64,000 nt of DNA from Streptomyces sp. I05A-00742 (GTDB lineage: Bacteria > Actinomycetota > Actinomycetes > Streptomycetales > Streptomycetaceae): NCBI RefSeq assembly GCF_013055795.1, contig NZ_JABETO010000009.1:1-64000 (forward strand), given 5' to 3'. This document shows positions 8,903 through 17,908 of this stretch, in pieces. The notes beneath the pieces are model-generated. The model searched no databases, was not told the origin of the DNA, and saw nothing but the letters and a program-made list of their open reading frames with translations. The translations under genes and the position numbers were made by a program. Positions within the stretch are counted from its first letter, which is position 1. Every line of letters starts with the position of its first letter.

Positions 8903-9439
8903 ATGCGCTCGGTGAAGACGGTCCTTGCCCTCGGAGCGGCGGCCCTGGCCGCGGCCGGGGCACTGGCGGGCCCCGCGACGGCCGCCCCGCCCGCCCCCGC
9001 CTCCAACGGCAAGGCCATGACCTGGACCCTGCTCGCCGACGGCCCCGGCGGCACGGTCCAGGTGGGCGGCGGCCCCCTGAGCAACCCGTACCAGGGCGAC
9101 ACCGCCACGACCTCCGCGCTCCCGCTCCTGTGCCTCAAGGTCGACGGCCGTCCCGTCCCCGCCGGCATCACCCCCGGCTTCTACGCGGGCTGGGCCCGCG
9201 GCACCGTCGCGGCCACAGGACCGATCCGCGGCACCCGCCTGACCAGCCGCGCGGTCGCCGACGGCGTCTGCGCGAACAACTTCGGGGCCGGCTGGCGCAT
9301 GGCCGAGTTCCACGACGGGAGATACGGAACCAACTTGGAGAACTCCGGCGGCTGGAGCTACTGGGCCGCCGGGGACGTACCCGCCGGCACCCGCTTCTGG
9401 ACGGCGATCAACGACCAGCCGGCCAATCCCTGGAACTGA
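8903..9439 (+). CDS. Secreted protein of unknown function
   Basis: A 178-residue protein with a clear Sec signal peptide: MRS-VK, a hydrophobic Ala/Leu core, and a likely cleavage after ATAA at about residue 28. The mature part is Gly- and Trp-rich and has two Cys (LLCLK and DGVCANN) that could form a disulfide. There is a recognisable small-domain ending, EFHDGRYGTNLENSGGWSYWAAGD, resembling sugar- or surface-binding modules, but I cannot name a family. The start is preceded by GAAGGAG. It is convergent with the PQQ lipoprotein gene, with a strong hairpin between them. Confidence 0.85.
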   Translation: MRSVKTVLALGAAALAAAGALAGPATAAPPAPASNGKAMTWTLLADGPGGTVQVGGGPLSNPYQGDTATTSALPLLCLKVDGRPVPAGITPGFYAGWARGTVAATGPIRGTRLTSRAVADGVCANNFGAGWRMAEFHDGRYGTNLENSGGWSYWAAGDVPAGTRFWTAINDQPANPWN

Positions 9440-9452
9440 CCCGGTGAGATCC

Positions 9453-9479
9453 GGGGCGCGGGACCCGGCCCCGCGCCCC
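9453..9479. terminator. Bidirectional hairpin terminator
   Basis: A perfect 10-bp stem (GGGGCGCGGG with CCCGCGCCCC) and a 7-base loop sit between two convergent stop codons, without a T tract, as is common in Streptomyces. Confidence 0.7.
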
Positions 9480-9486
9480 GCCCGGT

Positions 9487-10890
9487 TCAGGCGCGCGGGA
9501 AGACGAACACGCCCCGCTCCACGGAGACCGCGCCGTGCCCGTCGGTGCTGAAGACCGGGACCTGGTTGTTGTCGAGCGTCTTCGCCAGGACCTTCTTGGT
9601 CTTCACGTCGACGGCGATCGGGTCCGAGTACGGCCCTGGGCCGACGTCGGTGTAGCCGTAGACGACGCCGTCGCCGGAGGTCAGGATCGCGAAGGTCTTC
9701 TCGTCCTTCGCCTGGGACCAGAGCCGCCGGCCGCTGTTGAGGTCCCAGGCGGTGGCCAGCCACGGCTGTCCCATCCCCGACTGGCCCGCTGTGACGACGG
9801 TGCCGGTGGACGTGTCGTGGGTGACCAGGAAGGTGGGGTTGGTGACGGGGTCGCCGAAGTCCCGCATGGAGCCGGGGGCGTCCGCCTCGACGACCGGGCC
9901 GGTGGTCAGCAGGCGGCCGGACTTGAGGTCGTTCACCGACATGACCCAGGGCTCGAAGGAGGAGCGATCCTCGCCCTTGGTCTGCCAGGCCAGGACGATC
10001 CGGTCGCCGACGACCGTCACCGGGACGACGTTGACGTCGTGGGACTTGTTCTCCGGGATGGCCTGGTCCGGGCGGCCGGCCTCGCTGGACGTCCACGCCT
10101 TCTTGCCGGTCGCCAGGTCGGTGACCACCAGGCGCTTCATGTGGTTGAAGGTGCCGCGCTCCACCTCCTCGTAGGAGAAGGCGTGGTCGCCCCCGAACGT
10201 CCGCTGCCGCTGGGCGAAGTGGAAGAGGTCCTTGGACGGCGCGGCTCCCTGGAGGGCACGGGGCTCACCGGGCGCGTCGAGCTTGTTCGTCGCGCCGCTT
10301 CCGATCCGTCCGACGGTGTCGCCCTTGACGGCCCAGCCGTCCGAGACCGGGGCGCCGGTGACGGGGGTGCTGCCGAGCTTCTTGCCCTGCCCGTCGTAGA
10401 TCTCGGCGACCGTGGTGCTCTTGTCCGAGGTCATCCCGTCGGAGGCGGTCTTCGAGGTGGTGTCCACGCGGAGGGCCGGGGCGCCGTGCCAGGTGTCCGC
10501 CGAGACCCGGGCGTCGGGCACCTTGACGGTCCGGCGGACGGCGCCGTTCTTCGCGTCCCGGAATGTGATGGTCTTGGCGCCCTCCCGCTGCGACGGGGAC
10601 TCGTCGTCCTTGCCCCGCGCCCCGGCGTTGTCGGTCACCACGGCGAAGGCGTCGCCGACGGCGAACACCGACGCGCCGCCCGGCGCCGGCGGAACGGTCC
10701 ACGCCGGCTTCGCCGCCAGGCCCGGTATCGCCGCCCCCTGCCAGGCGATCTGCTCGGACTTCTCCGCCTTCTTCTTCGTCTGCTCGTCGTCCTTGCCGGA
10801 ACCGGAATCGGAGCCGCAGGCCGTGAGGCCGGCGATCAGCGTCACGGCCACGGCGGCCGGGACGAGGACGGTGCGCGCGGTGGAAGCCAC
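9487..10890 (-). CDS. PQQ-like beta-propeller lipoprotein
   Basis: A 467-residue predicted lipoprotein. After a charged N-terminus and a hydrophobic core comes the lipobox LTAC, then a Ser/Gly/Asp/Lys-rich linker. The rest is a beta-propeller with PQQ-type blade ends (GRRLWSQAKDEKTFAI, VVYGYTDVG, TGKKAWTSSEAG). Such proteins are anchored outside the membrane and act as scaffolds or binding domains; an enzymatic role is unlikely. GTG 10890 is chosen because the signal sequence then starts correctly; the ATG upstream at 10941 would put 17 extra residues before it. No close partner gene is apparent. Confidence 0.87.
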   Translation of the reverse strand: MASTARTVLVPAAVAVTLIAGLTACGSDSGSGKDDEQTKKKAEKSEQIAWQGAAIPGLAAKPAWTVPPAPGGASVFAVGDAFAVVTDNAGARGKDDESPSQREGAKTITFRDAKNGAVRRTVKVPDARVSADTWHGAPALRVDTTSKTASDGMTSDKSTTVAEIYDGQGKKLGSTPVTGAPVSDGWAVKGDTVGRIGSGATNKLDAPGEPRALQGAAPSKDLFHFAQRQRTFGGDHAFSYEEVERGTFNHMKRLVVTDLATGKKAWTSSEAGRPDQAIPENKSHDVNVVPVTVVGDRIVLAWQTKGEDRSSFEPWVMSVNDLKSGRLLTTGPVVEADAPGSMRDFGDPVTNPTFLVTHDTSTGTVVTAGQSGMGQPWLATAWDLNSGRRLWSQAKDEKTFAILTSGDGVVYGYTDVGPGPYSDPIAVDVKTKKVLAKTLDNNQVPVFSTDGHGAVSVERGVFVFPRA

Positions 10891-10983
10891 TGCGAATCCC
10901 CCAAGTTCGTGCTGTGCTGGTCCGGAGATCCTATGACGCAACGGAAAGGGCTTCCCGTCCGGCTCCCGCCCCGGCCCGCCGCG

Positions 10984-11823
10984 TCAGCGCGCGGTGTCCA
11001 GCACGACGCGTGCCACGAGCGCCGGGTCGTCGCTCATCGGCACATGACCGCAGTCCGGCAGCCGCACCAGCCGGGCGCCGGGGATCACCTGCCGGGCGCG
11101 GATCCCCTGGCGGCGCAGCAGCACCCGGTCGCGGGTGCCCCAGGCGATGGTGACCGGCAGGTCCGGGACCTCGTGTGTGAACAGGACCGTACGTCCCGCG
11201 GCGAGGGTGGCCTCGAAGCCCACGGCGTCCCGCAGCGCGCTCGCCTCGGCGATCACGGCGTCGACCGGACGGCGGCCGGGGTGCGCGTACACCAGGCTGA
11301 CGAGCGCCGCCCGCCCGGCCGAGGTGGCGGCCAGCCGGGCGAGGCGCTCGGGCGGCAGCCGCCGGGCGCCGTTGCGCAGCCCGCCGAGCACGCCGAAGGC
11401 GTAGCGGCGCTCGGACTCCGTCCAGAACCCGGCGGGGGAGAGGGCCGTGACGGTCCGTACGAGCTTCTCGTGCCCGAGTTGCAGGGCGATCAGGCCGCCC
11501 AGGGAGTTGCCGGCGACGTGCGGCCGGTCCAGGCCGAGGGTTTCGAAGAACGCGCGCAGGACCGCGGCCGTGCTCGGCAGGTCGTACGGCACGCCCGCGG
11601 GGAGGGCGGGGGAGCGGCCGAAGCCGGGCAGGTCCAGGGCGACGACGTCGTGTTCGGCCGCGAGGATGTCGAACACCGGGTCCCAGGCCTGGAGGTGGTG
11701 CCCGATGCCGTGCAGCAGGACGAGGGGGTCGCCCTCGCCGGCGCGCCGGTAGACCACCTCGGCTCCGCGCTGCCCGGAGGGGGTGTCGAGGGAGAACGTC
11801 GCGGTCTGCAAGGGTGCGCCCAT
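10984..11823 (-). CDS. Alpha/beta fold hydrolase
   Basis: A 279-residue alpha/beta hydrolase. The oxyanion motif LLHGIGHH lies at about residue 36, and the nucleophile elbow GNSLGG puts the catalytic Ser near residue 100. An acidic residue precedes the last strands, and DCGHVPMSDDP holds the likely catalytic His. The cap region is short. The reaction is hydrolysis of an ester, epoxide or C-C bond; the substrate is not readable. ATG 11823 (MGAPLQT) is preferred over the start at 11874. It is divergent from the GntR gene across a region carrying a DasR-like box. Confidence 0.9.
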   Translation of the reverse strand: MGAPLQTATFSLDTPSGQRGAEVVYRRAGEGDPLVLLHGIGHHLQAWDPVFDILAAEHDVVALDLPGFGRSPALPAGVPYDLPSTAAVLRAFFETLGLDRPHVAGNSLGGLIALQLGHEKLVRTVTALSPAGFWTESERRYAFGVLGGLRNGARRLPPERLARLAATSAGRAALVSLVYAHPGRRPVDAVIAEASALRDAVGFEATLAAGRTVLFTHEVPDLPVTIAWGTRDRVLLRRQGIRARQVIPGARLVRLPDCGHVPMSDDPALVARVVLDTAR

Positions 11824-12092
11824 GAGGTCGGCTCCTGCTGCTCCTCGGGAATCTTTTAGACAGGATGTCAGCAACGGTTACTCCGGGGTAGACCCGTGCA
11901 TGCACCACCGTGCTGCCGGAACCGCCCCGGCGCCCCGGCCGGCCCGCGTGCGCCCCCCGCGCGCCGCTCACACCCCTTTCTTCCCGCCTTCGACGACTGT
12001 TCGTCACCGGACTTCCGTACGCGGCCGGGCGCGGCCCGCCGACGGTCACCGAGGGTGCCCAAAGGTCCGCACCAGCTCCGACGGGACATCGC

Positions 12093-12128
12093 ATTGGTCT
12101 TGACCAAGTTCGCACACCGTCCTATGGT
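12093..12128 (+). promoter_or_regulatory. Sigma-70-like promoter overlapped by a DasR/GntR-type operator
   Basis: ATTGGTCTTGACCAAG at 12093-12108 matches 12 of 16 bases of the DasR-responsive element. Its right half forms a -35 (TTGACC, 12100-12105). A -10 (TATGGT, 12123-12128) follows after 17 bases. Binding here would block the polymerase at the GntR gene; whether the binder is DasR or the GntR protein itself is unknown. The remaining 11,824-12,191 gap shows nothing else clear. Confidence 0.6.
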
Positions 12129-12191
12129 CACAGGCATACTGCAACAACCTTTAATAAAGAAGCGCGCGAAAAGCCTTTGCGGAGGATGAGG

Positions 12192-12932
12192 GTGGGGACG
12201 ACGCAGCTGGAAACGGCGCCCGAGCCGAAGTACTGGCACCTGAAAACGGTGCTCAGCGACGCGCTCGACTCGGAGTTCGCGGTGGGGGAGATCCTGCCCA
12301 ACGAGCGTGATCTGGCCGCCCGTTTCGGGGTCGCCCGCGCCACCCTCCGCCAGGCGCTCGAACAACTGGAGCTGGAAGGACGCCTCCAGCGCCGCCGCGG
12401 CGTCGGCACCACCGTCGCCCCGCCGCGCGTGGGCGTCGCCGCCGACGCAGAGCACGCCTGGCCCGGCACCACCGCCGACGACTGGCAGCCGGTGGGCAGC
12501 GCCGAGGCCGTCCCGCCCGCGGCCGTCGCCCTGCTCCTGGGCACCGGCCGCGACGAGGTGGTGCACACCGTCCGCCGCACCCGCAGCAGCAACGGCCAGC
12601 CCGTCGCCGCGGAACTGCTCTACGTCCCCGCCGCCGGCGTCCCCGGACTCGACCTCCCCGAGACGGCCTCCGGGCCGGCCCGCGCCCTCGCCGTCCTGGG
12701 CGCGCTCCAGGAGCTCCGGCTGGAGGGCCACGACCGCGCCGTCGAGCTCGGCTCGGCCCGCGCCGAGGACGCCAAGCAGCTCGACCGGCTGCCGGGCGCG
12801 CCCGTCCTCGTGGTCACCACCCGCTACTTCGCGGACGGCCGCACCGCCGCCGTGTCCGTCGCCACCTACCGGGCCGACACCTGCCGGCTCACCTTCGGCG
12901 AGGGGGACCCGGTCGGCCTGCTGGCGAGCTGA
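12192..12932 (+). CDS. GntR family regulator with UTRA-like ligand domain
   Basis: About 246 residues. The winged helix-turn-helix (NERDLAARFGVARATLRQALEQLELEGRL) spans roughly residues 35-65. A UTRA-like effector domain follows, with the typical HTVRRTRSSNGQPVAAELLYVP strand. DasR/HutC-type members sense sugar phosphates or amino acids. GTG 12192 is chosen because GGAGG at 12181-12185 lies six bases upstream; ATG 12186 would abut it. A promoter with an overlapping DasR-like box lies about 80 bases upstream, suggesting autoregulation or DasR control. A ROK regulator gene lies convergent downstream. The effector is unknown. Confidence 0.88.
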   Translation: MGTTQLETAPEPKYWHLKTVLSDALDSEFAVGEILPNERDLAARFGVARATLRQALEQLELEGRLQRRRGVGTTVAPPRVGVAADAEHAWPGTTADDWQPVGSAEAVPPAAVALLLGTGRDEVVHTVRRTRSSNGQPVAAELLYVPAAGVPGLDLPETASGPARALAVLGALQELRLEGHDRAVELGSARAEDAKQLDRLPGAPVLVVTTRYFADGRTAAVSVATYRADTCRLTFGEGDPVGLLAS

Positions 12933-12950
12933 CGCCCGCCGGCTCCCGGA

Positions 12951-14114
12951 TCAGCGCGCGGTGGCCGTCCGCTCGACCGCGAAGAGCTCGCCCTCGACAT
13001 GGTCGAGCGCCAGCCGCAGCGCGCCCGTCGCCACCGCCGAGTCGCCCAGCAGCGACAGCGCCACCCGCGGCGGACGGAGGCAGTAGCGCGCCAGCTCGGT
13101 GCGCAGCGGGTCCAGGACCCCGCCGACCCCCGCGGCCCAGCCGCCCACCACCACCAGCTCCGGGTCGAGCGCCAGCACCAGCGCCGCCACGTCGTGCACC
13201 AGCCGGCGCAGATAGCGCTCCACCGCGGCCCGCGCCCGCTCGTCACCATCCCTGGCCAGCGCGAACACCCGGACCACCTGGGCCTCGTCCAGCGGGTGCA
13301 GCGGCTCGTCCGTCGGCGAGAGCACCTCCTCCGGCGTCGCCTCGCGGCCCAGCAGGTGCAGCGCCCCGATCTCCCCGGCCGCGCCCCCGAACCCGCGGTG
13401 CAGCCGGCCGCCGATCAGCGAACCGGCGCCCGGACTGAGCCCCGCCAGCACGAAGACGACGTCGTCCACACCCCGCGCCGCGCCCTTCCAGTGCTCCGCC
13501 ACGGCGGCCGCGTTCGCGTCGTTCTCCACCAGCACCGGACAGCGGAACGACCGGCGCAGCCGCTCCCCGAGCGGCAGACCCGTCCACTCCGGCAGCGCCG
13601 TCCCCAGCCGGACCGTCCCGTCCGCCTCCACAATGCCCGGACTGGCCACCCCCACCGCCCGCAGCGCACCGCGCGGCACACCCGAGCTCCGCAGCAGCTC
13701 GGCGACGGAGGTCCGTACCCGCTCCAGCCGCTCGTCGGCCGACGCCGTCTCCGTGACCTCCGCCGACGCGGACCCGGTCACCCGGCCGCTCAGGTCGGAC
13801 AGCACCACGGCCACCCGGTGCGCCCCGATCTCGATGCCCAGCAGGTGCCCGGCCTCCACCCGGAACCGGAACCGCCGCGCGGGACGCCCCTGGCGCCGCG
13901 CCTCACCCTCCGCCGCGGCGGCCTCCGCCACCAGACCCGACTCGATCAGCCCCTCGACCACGCCCTCCACCGTCGGCCGGGACAGGCCCGTGGCCTTGAC
14001 GAGGTCCGTGAACGTGGGGGACGCGGCGGGCGCGGCGGCCCGGAGGGCGTGCAGGACCACGGCCGAATTGATCCGACGCAGCAGGGACGGGTCCCCGCCG
14101 GTGAGCCGCCCCAA
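12951..14114 (-). CDS. ROK family transcriptional regulator
   Basis: A 387-residue repressor of the ROK (repressor/ORF/kinase) family. A MarR-like winged helix is at the N-terminus (FTDLVKATGLSRPTVEGVVEGLIESG). The ROK domain follows, with GIEIGAHRVAVVLSDL (phosphate-1-like loop), VENDANAAAVAEHW, and GAGSLIGGRLHRGFGGAAGEIG. The cysteine cluster CxCGxxGC that binds zinc in most ROK repressors is absent; LHLLGREATPEEV stands in its place. TTG 14114 is preferred because AGGAGG lies eight bases upstream; the longer frame to 14246 has a poor ribosome site. It probably controls sugar metabolism. It lies beside the GntR gene, convergent. Confidence 0.88.
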   Translation of the reverse strand: MGRLTGGDPSLLRRINSAVVLHALRAAAPAASPTFTDLVKATGLSRPTVEGVVEGLIESGLVAEAAAAEGEARRQGRPARRFRFRVEAGHLLGIEIGAHRVAVVLSDLSGRVTGSASAEVTETASADERLERVRTSVAELLRSSGVPRGALRAVGVASPGIVEADGTVRLGTALPEWTGLPLGERLRRSFRCPVLVENDANAAAVAEHWKGAARGVDDVVFVLAGLSPGAGSLIGGRLHRGFGGAAGEIGALHLLGREATPEEVLSPTDEPLHPLDEAQVVRVFALARDGDERARAAVERYLRRLVHDVAALVLALDPELVVVGGWAAGVGGVLDPLRTELARYCLRPPRVALSLLGDSAVATGALRLALDHVEGELFAVERTATAR

Positions 14115-14331
14115 CGTCGCCGCCTCCTGCCCTTCGTTCTTTTGCTCGCCCTTTGCCGCACCGGATCGTAGCCGGTGCGCCCGGGGGCGGCGAGGTCCGG
14201 TGCCGCCCGGCCGTGCTCCACCCGGGCACCTTTGACGGCGGTTCACGCGGCCGCGCCCCCGTCGGTCCGGGGCCGCGCCCCCACAGTGGAGGCAGGTCAG
14301 GACCCCGGCCCGCGAGAGGGAGGCACGCGAC

Positions 14332-14871
14332 GTGAGTGATGTGCTGAGACAGAAGTACGAGCACCGGTTCCGTCAGCTCGACGTGGACGATGACGGGTTC
14401 ATCAGCCAGGACGACGTCCGGGGCCGGGCCAGACAGCTGGCCGACGCCTTCGGCGTACCGGCGCACGACCCGCTGACCCGGAACGCCGAGGACGCCGCCG
14501 ACGTCTACTGGAAGGGCATCGTCTCGCACACGCCCGACGGCGGGGTCCGCCGGGTGGACTGCCCGGCGTTCGTGGCCGCGCTGGACGCCGCGCGGGAGGA
14601 CGGCACGCTGCGGTCGATGGTGAAACCGGCGGTCAGGGCACATCTGGCCGTCACCGACCAGGACGGCGACGGCACCGTGGACGCCGACGAGTTCACCGCG
14701 GCCCAGCAGGCGGTCGGCATCCCGCAGGACCAGGCGCTGGCCGCGTTCTCCCTGCTGGACGTGGACGGCGACGGCCGGCTGACGCTGGCCGAGTGGGAGA
14801 ACGCCGTCTGGGAGTTCTACACCAGCACCGATCCCGAGGCCCCGGGCAACCGGGTCCTCGGCCACGGCTGA
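14332..14871 (+). CDS. EF-hand calcium-binding protein
   Basis: A 179-residue cytoplasmic calmodulin-like protein. Three canonical 12-residue calcium loops are visible: DVDDDGFISQDD near residue 18, DQDGDGTVDADE near 106, and DVDGDGRLTLAE near 140. Each has Asp at 1, 3 and 5 and Gly at 6; the acidic residue at 12 is Asp in the first loop and Glu in the others. A fourth, degenerate loop (SHTPDGGVRRVDC) sits between the first and second. Streptomyces has several such calcium-binding proteins; their roles are mostly unknown. The GTG start at 14332 has GAGAGGGAGG upstream. Confidence 0.93.
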   Translation: MSDVLRQKYEHRFRQLDVDDDGFISQDDVRGRARQLADAFGVPAHDPLTRNAEDAADVYWKGIVSHTPDGGVRRVDCPAFVAALDAAREDGTLRSMVKPAVRAHLAVTDQDGDGTVDADEFTAAQQAVGIPQDQALAAFSLLDVDGDGRLTLAEWENAVWEFYTSTDPEAPGNRVLGHG

Positions 14872-14893
14872 GGGATCCCGTCCGCCCGGCGGC

Positions 14894-15433
14894 TCACCGG
14901 CCGTCGGCCGCCGCCCGCAACCGCCCGTACTCCTCGGCCATCGTCGTGAGCGACCAGTGCGCGTTGAGACCGCTGGGATTGGGCAGGGCCCAGATCCTGG
15001 TGGTGCCTATGGTCCGGTCCTGCGGCCCTATCCGGGCCCGCTTGTCGCCGAACGCCGTCCGGTAGGCGGTGACCCCGGCGACTGCCAGCCAGCGGGGCCG
15101 CAGCCGCTCCACCTTCTCGACGAGCAGCCGGCCGCCCTCGCGGAACTCCTCGTCGCTCAGCTCGTCGGCCCGTGCCGTCGCCCTGGCCACCACGTTGGTG
15201 ATGCCCAGGCCGTACTCGGGCAGCAGGTGCTGCTCCGACGGGTGCAGCCGGCGCGGCGTGAAGCCGGAGGTGTGCAGCACGGGCCAGAACCGGTTGCCCG
15301 GCCGGGCGAAGTGATGGCCGGTGGCGGCGGACATCAGCCCGGGGTTGATGCCGCAGAAGAGGACGTGGAGACCGTCCGCGACCACATCGGGGACGAGGCG
15401 GTCGCGGGCGGCTTCGAGCTCTTCGGGTGTCAT
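14894..15433 (-). CDS. mug: G/U mismatch-specific DNA glycosylase
   Basis: A 179-residue Mug-type uracil-DNA glycosylase. It removes U or ethenocytosine opposite G, starting base-excision repair. The active-site loop GINPGL puts the catalytic-type Asn at residue 30. The intercalation region LPNPSGLNAHWSL near the C-terminus is the family's DNA-penetrating loop. The length is usual for Mug. It is 26 bases downstream of purB in the same direction and may be cotranscribed with it. Confidence 0.92.
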   Translation of the reverse strand: MTPEELEAARDRLVPDVVADGLHVLFCGINPGLMSAATGHHFARPGNRFWPVLHTSGFTPRRLHPSEQHLLPEYGLGITNVVARATARADELSDEEFREGGRLLVEKVERLRPRWLAVAGVTAYRTAFGDKRARIGPQDRTIGTTRIWALPNPSGLNAHWSLTTMAEEYGRLRAAADGR

Positions 15434-15459
15434 GCGTCGGAGTTCTCAGGTTTCGTGTG

Positions 15460-16905
15460 TCAGAGGATGGAGCCCGGCGCGTACGCCGCGGCCTCCGGGC
15501 GGGCCTTGACGATCTCCTCGACGCGGGCGACCACGGACGCCACCTGATCGGCGGCGGCACCGGTGAACGACAGCTTGTCCGCCATCAGCGCGTCCAGCGC
15601 GGCCCGGTCCAGCGGGATCCGCTCGTCGGCGGCCAGCTTGTCCAGCAGCTCGTTCCGCTCGGCCCCCCGCTCGCGCATGGCCAGTGCGGAGGCCACCGCG
15701 TGCTCCTTGATCGCCTCGTGGGCGACCTCGCGGCCGACCCCCGCGCGCACCGCGCCCATCAGCACCTTGGTGGTGGCGAGGAACGGCAGATAACGGTCCA
15801 GCTCCCGGGCGACGACGGCGGGGAACGCGCCGAACTCGTCGAGGACGGTCAGGAACGTCTCCAGCAGGCCGTCGAGCGCGAAGAACGCGTCCGGCAGCGC
15901 GACGCGGCGCACCACCGAGCACGAGACGTCGCCCTCGTTCCACTGGTCGCCCGCCAGCTCACCGGTCATCGAGGCGTAGCCGCGCAGGATGACCATGAGG
16001 CCGTTGACGCGCTCGCAGGAGCGGGTGTTCATCTTGTGCGGCATCGCCGACGAGCCGACCTGGCCCGGCTTGAAGCCCTCGGTGACCAGCTCGTGCCCGG
16101 CCATCAGCCGGATGGTTTTGGCGAGCGAGGACGGCGCGGCGGCCAGCTGCACCAGCGCGGTGACCACGTCGTAGTCCAGTGACCGCGGGTAGACCTGCCC
16201 GACGGAGGTGAAGGCGTGCCCGAAGCCGAGGTGCCCCGCGATCCGCCGCTCCAGCTCCGCCAGCTTCCCGGCGTCGCCGCCGAGGAGGTCCAGCATGTCC
16301 TGGGCGGTGCCGACCGGGCCCTTGATCCCGCGCAGCGGGTAGCGGGCCAGCAGGTCCTCGACCCGGCCGAAGGCGACGAGGAGTTCGTCGGCGGTGGTGG
16401 CGAAGCGCTTGCCCAGCGTGGTGGCCTGGGCGGCGACGTTGTGCGAGCGGCCGGCCATGACGAGCTCGGCGTGGCCGGCGGCCAGCTTCCCGAGCCGGGC
16501 CAGGACCGCGACCGTGCGGTCGCGCATCAGCTCCAGGGAGAGCCGGACCTGCAGCTGCTCGACGTTCTCGGTGAGGTCGCGCGAGGTCATGCCCTTGTGC
16601 ACGTGCTCGTGCCCGGCGAGGGCGTTGAACTCCTCGATGCGGGCCTTGACGTCGTGCCGGGTGACCTTCTCCCGCTCGGCGATCGAGGCGAGGTCGACCT
16701 GGTCGAGCACCCGCTCGTAGTCGGCGAGGGCGGCGTCCGGCACCTCGATCCCCAGGTCCTTCTGGGCGCGGAGCACGGCGAGCCACAGCTTCCGCTCCAG
16801 GGTCACCTTGTACTCGGGGGACCACAGGACGGCGAGCTCGGCGGAGGCGTAGCGGCCGGCGAGCACGTTCGGGATGCGGGGCTTAGAAGACACAGGAGCA
16901 GTCAC
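15460..16905 (-). CDS. purB: Adenylosuccinate lyase
   Basis: A 481-residue enzyme of the fumarase/aspartase superfamily. It makes AICAR from SAICAR and AMP from adenylosuccinate in purine synthesis. The superfamily signature GSSAMPHKMNTRSCE is present in the middle. The N-terminal piece EHVHKGMTSRDLTEN and the active-site region GRSHNVAAQATTLGKR match streptomycete PurB closely. GTG 16905 (MTAPVSSKPRIPNVLAG) fits the known start; no strong ribosome site is seen, and a second GTG at 16893 is possible. The longer frame to 17559 is antisense noise across the SGNH gene. Confidence 0.96.
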   Translation of the reverse strand: MTAPVSSKPRIPNVLAGRYASAELAVLWSPEYKVTLERKLWLAVLRAQKDLGIEVPDAALADYERVLDQVDLASIAEREKVTRHDVKARIEEFNALAGHEHVHKGMTSRDLTENVEQLQVRLSLELMRDRTVAVLARLGKLAAGHAELVMAGRSHNVAAQATTLGKRFATTADELLVAFGRVEDLLARYPLRGIKGPVGTAQDMLDLLGGDAGKLAELERRIAGHLGFGHAFTSVGQVYPRSLDYDVVTALVQLAAAPSSLAKTIRLMAGHELVTEGFKPGQVGSSAMPHKMNTRSCERVNGLMVILRGYASMTGELAGDQWNEGDVSCSVVRRVALPDAFFALDGLLETFLTVLDEFGAFPAVVARELDRYLPFLATTKVLMGAVRAGVGREVAHEAIKEHAVASALAMRERGAERNELLDKLAADERIPLDRAALDALMADKLSFTGAAADQVASVVARVEEIVKARPEAAAYAPGSIL

Positions 16906-16964
16906 GTGACGTAAGTCTACTGGCGGAACGCGCAGACCCATGCGGTGGTCCGGGTGGTGCGTTC

Positions 16965-17852
16965 CTACGAGGGCCGGCCGGTACGGGGCGTCGTGTCCGC
17001 CGACGGCATCCAGCGCTGCCACCCGGTGACACAGCCCGGCGGGTCCGCGGCGGGCGTGACGAAGAACGCCTCCCCGAGCTCGGTGCCGAAGTGCGCCCCC
17101 GCCCGGCCGTCCCCCGACGAACGGCCGGTGAGCCGGCGGCCGATCCACGGCCCCAGGTGCTCGCGGGCGAAGCGCAGGTCGGCACCGCGGCGCGTGGTCC
17201 AGCCGGGGCGGACGGCCGGCGGCAGGGGCTCCCGCCAGTCGGTCTCCGCCGGGTGGCCGAGCGCCTGCCAGACGGCCTCGGCGACCCGGCGGTGCCCCTC
17301 GGCGTTCAGATGGAGGCGGTCCTCGGCCCACAGCCGCGGATCGCCCAGCACCTCGGCGCCGAAGAGGTCGACGACCACGGCACCGTGCCGCCCGGCCAGC
17401 TCGTCGATGAAGCCGAACAGCCGCTCCATGCGGGGGCGGAACCGCTCCAGGACCGGGCCGCGCCGCCCCGGGCTGCGCATCAGCACCAGCTGCCGGCAGC
17501 TCGGCGCGAGCCGTTCCACCGCCTCGGCCAGCCGGGCGCAGACGAGGTCGACGTCGCACTTGGGCCGCAGGACGTCGTTGAGCCCGCCGACCAGCGTCAC
17601 CAGGTCGGCGCCCAGCGCCGCGGCGGGCGCCGCCTGCTCGTCGGCGATCTGCCCGATGAGCTTCCCGCGCACCGCGAGGTTCGCGTACCGGAAACCGGGG
17701 GTGCGAGCGGCGAGCCGGCCGGCGAGCAGGTCGGCCCAGCCCCGGTAGGAACCGTCCGGCAGCACGTCCGACATGCCCTCGGTGAAGGAGTCGCCGACCG
17801 CGACGAAACTGGTGAACTCGGGGGGCTCGGTGTACATGGCATTCGTCCGCAT
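16965..17852 (-). CDS. SGNH/GDSL family hydrolase
   Basis: A 295-residue SGNH hydrolase (esterase/lipase-like). Block I GDSFTEG places the catalytic Ser at residue 22. Block III GGLND follows in the middle, and the Asp/His block is DRLHLNAEGH. No clear signal peptide is present, so a cytoplasmic enzyme is likely. The C-terminal 35 or so residues after RRLTGRSSGD look like a less conserved extension. Starts at 17852 or 17837 (MYTEPP) are both possible. It lies 59 bases before purB in the same direction. The substrate is unknown. Confidence 0.9.
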   Translation of the reverse strand: MRTNAMYTEPPEFTSFVAVGDSFTEGMSDVLPDGSYRGWADLLAGRLAARTPGFRYANLAVRGKLIGQIADEQAAPAAALGADLVTLVGGLNDVLRPKCDVDLVCARLAEAVERLAPSCRQLVLMRSPGRRGPVLERFRPRMERLFGFIDELAGRHGAVVVDLFGAEVLGDPRLWAEDRLHLNAEGHRRVAEAVWQALGHPAETDWREPLPPAVRPGWTTRRGADLRFAREHLGPWIGRRLTGRSSGDGRAGAHFGTELGEAFFVTPAADPPGCVTGWQRWMPSADTTPRTGRPS

Positions 17853-17908
17853 CGCGCGGTGATCCTACGCTGTGTCCTTCTCCGCCCGCACCCCTCTTCC
17901 CGCCCGTC

